A stretch of 64,000 bases of DNA, taken from Panagrolaimus kolymaensis (Eukaryota > Nematoda > Chromadorea > Rhabditida > Panagrolaimidae). The notes under the pieces are model-generated. The model was not told the DNA's origin. It saw only the letters and a list, made by a program, of their open reading frames with translations, and did no database searches. The stretch covers positions 124,001 through 188,000 of the forward strand of contig JAJQJQ010000084.1 in NCBI GenBank assembly GCA_028622995.1, read 5' to 3'. Positions 63,838-64,000 of the stretch are shown here, in pieces (the stretch's first letter is position 1; every line of letters starts with the position of its first letter). Both the position numbers and the translations under genes were made by a program.

Positions 63838-64000
63838 TTTTTCTTTTAAAAAAACTAATATGTATTCGTGTATTTTGCAGCTTTTCCAAATGCCACAACT
63901 TTAAATGCGGAAAAAGAATAAAATGATAGCAAAAAAGAAAGAGTTCTGAAAAAAAATTATTTTTGTGGGAGGAGAATAAATGGCCTTATATTTTATGATG
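63838..64000. promoter_or_regulatory. Upstream region of the IRG-like gene
   Basis: On the minus strand a TTTTTTTAAAAG run ends a few bases before the ATG at 63,837, consistent with a spliced-leader acceptor. The remaining 150 bp is AT-rich with no recognisable promoter element. The window ends here. Confidence 0.4.

Overview
This looks like nuclear DNA of a nematode, most likely a Meloidogyne-like plant parasite (clade IV Tylenchomorpha). The base composition is strongly AT-rich and many introns are about 50 bp with GT..AG ends. Several polypyrimidine/AG sites lie just upstream of start codons and look like spliced-leader acceptors. The gene content also fits: a transthyretin-like secreted protein, an srh/sri-type chemoreceptor, a degenerate F-box-like protein, and an IRG-like GTPase. 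The genus is an inference, because no rRNA or spliced-leader RNA is visible to confirm it.

Region 1 (1 to about 51,600) is one uninterrupted head-to-tail satellite array, all in one orientation, with a 171-bp monomer (about 300 copies) and no visible transposon or gene. Monomers carry one of two equal-length 26-bp junction cassettes (A and B), plus diagnostic point variants and a +1-bp variant. Following these markers shows nested higher-order repeats and segmental copies, with offsets of 5,304, 3,256, 1,029, 1,199, 1,711, 4,448, 2,909 and 343 bp. The last 5 kb is visibly more diverged, as expected at an array edge. The many 57-residue repeated reading frames are a by-product of 171 being a multiple of 3 and are not called as genes.

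Region 2 (51,601 to 53,301) is the array boundary. The satellite stops in mid-monomer, 14 bp before an exon-like stretch that contains an in-frame TAA. Three further splice junctions continue in phase into an unrecognised, Asn-glycosylation-rich protein. I read this as a gene whose 5' end has been lost or disabled at the satellite edge.

Region 3 (53,302 to 57,690) holds a two-exon transthyretin-like gene (+) convergent with a single-exon F-box-like gene (-). Next come a TIR-bounded element of about 770 bp carrying a tRNA-like sequence and a GATCC-rich minisatellite, an orphan exon, a small membrane protein gene (-), and a 118-bp MITE with a perfect 9-bp target-site duplication.

Region 4 (57,690 to 64,000) holds a three-exon, 349-residue seven-transmembrane chemoreceptor (+), a possible small secreted protein (-), and an eight-exon gene (-). 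That gene encodes a 499-residue protein with an N-myristoylation-type start, a long charged coiled coil and an IRG-like G domain. Apart from the convergent pair at 54 to 55.7 kb, the genes appear independent and no operon is evident.
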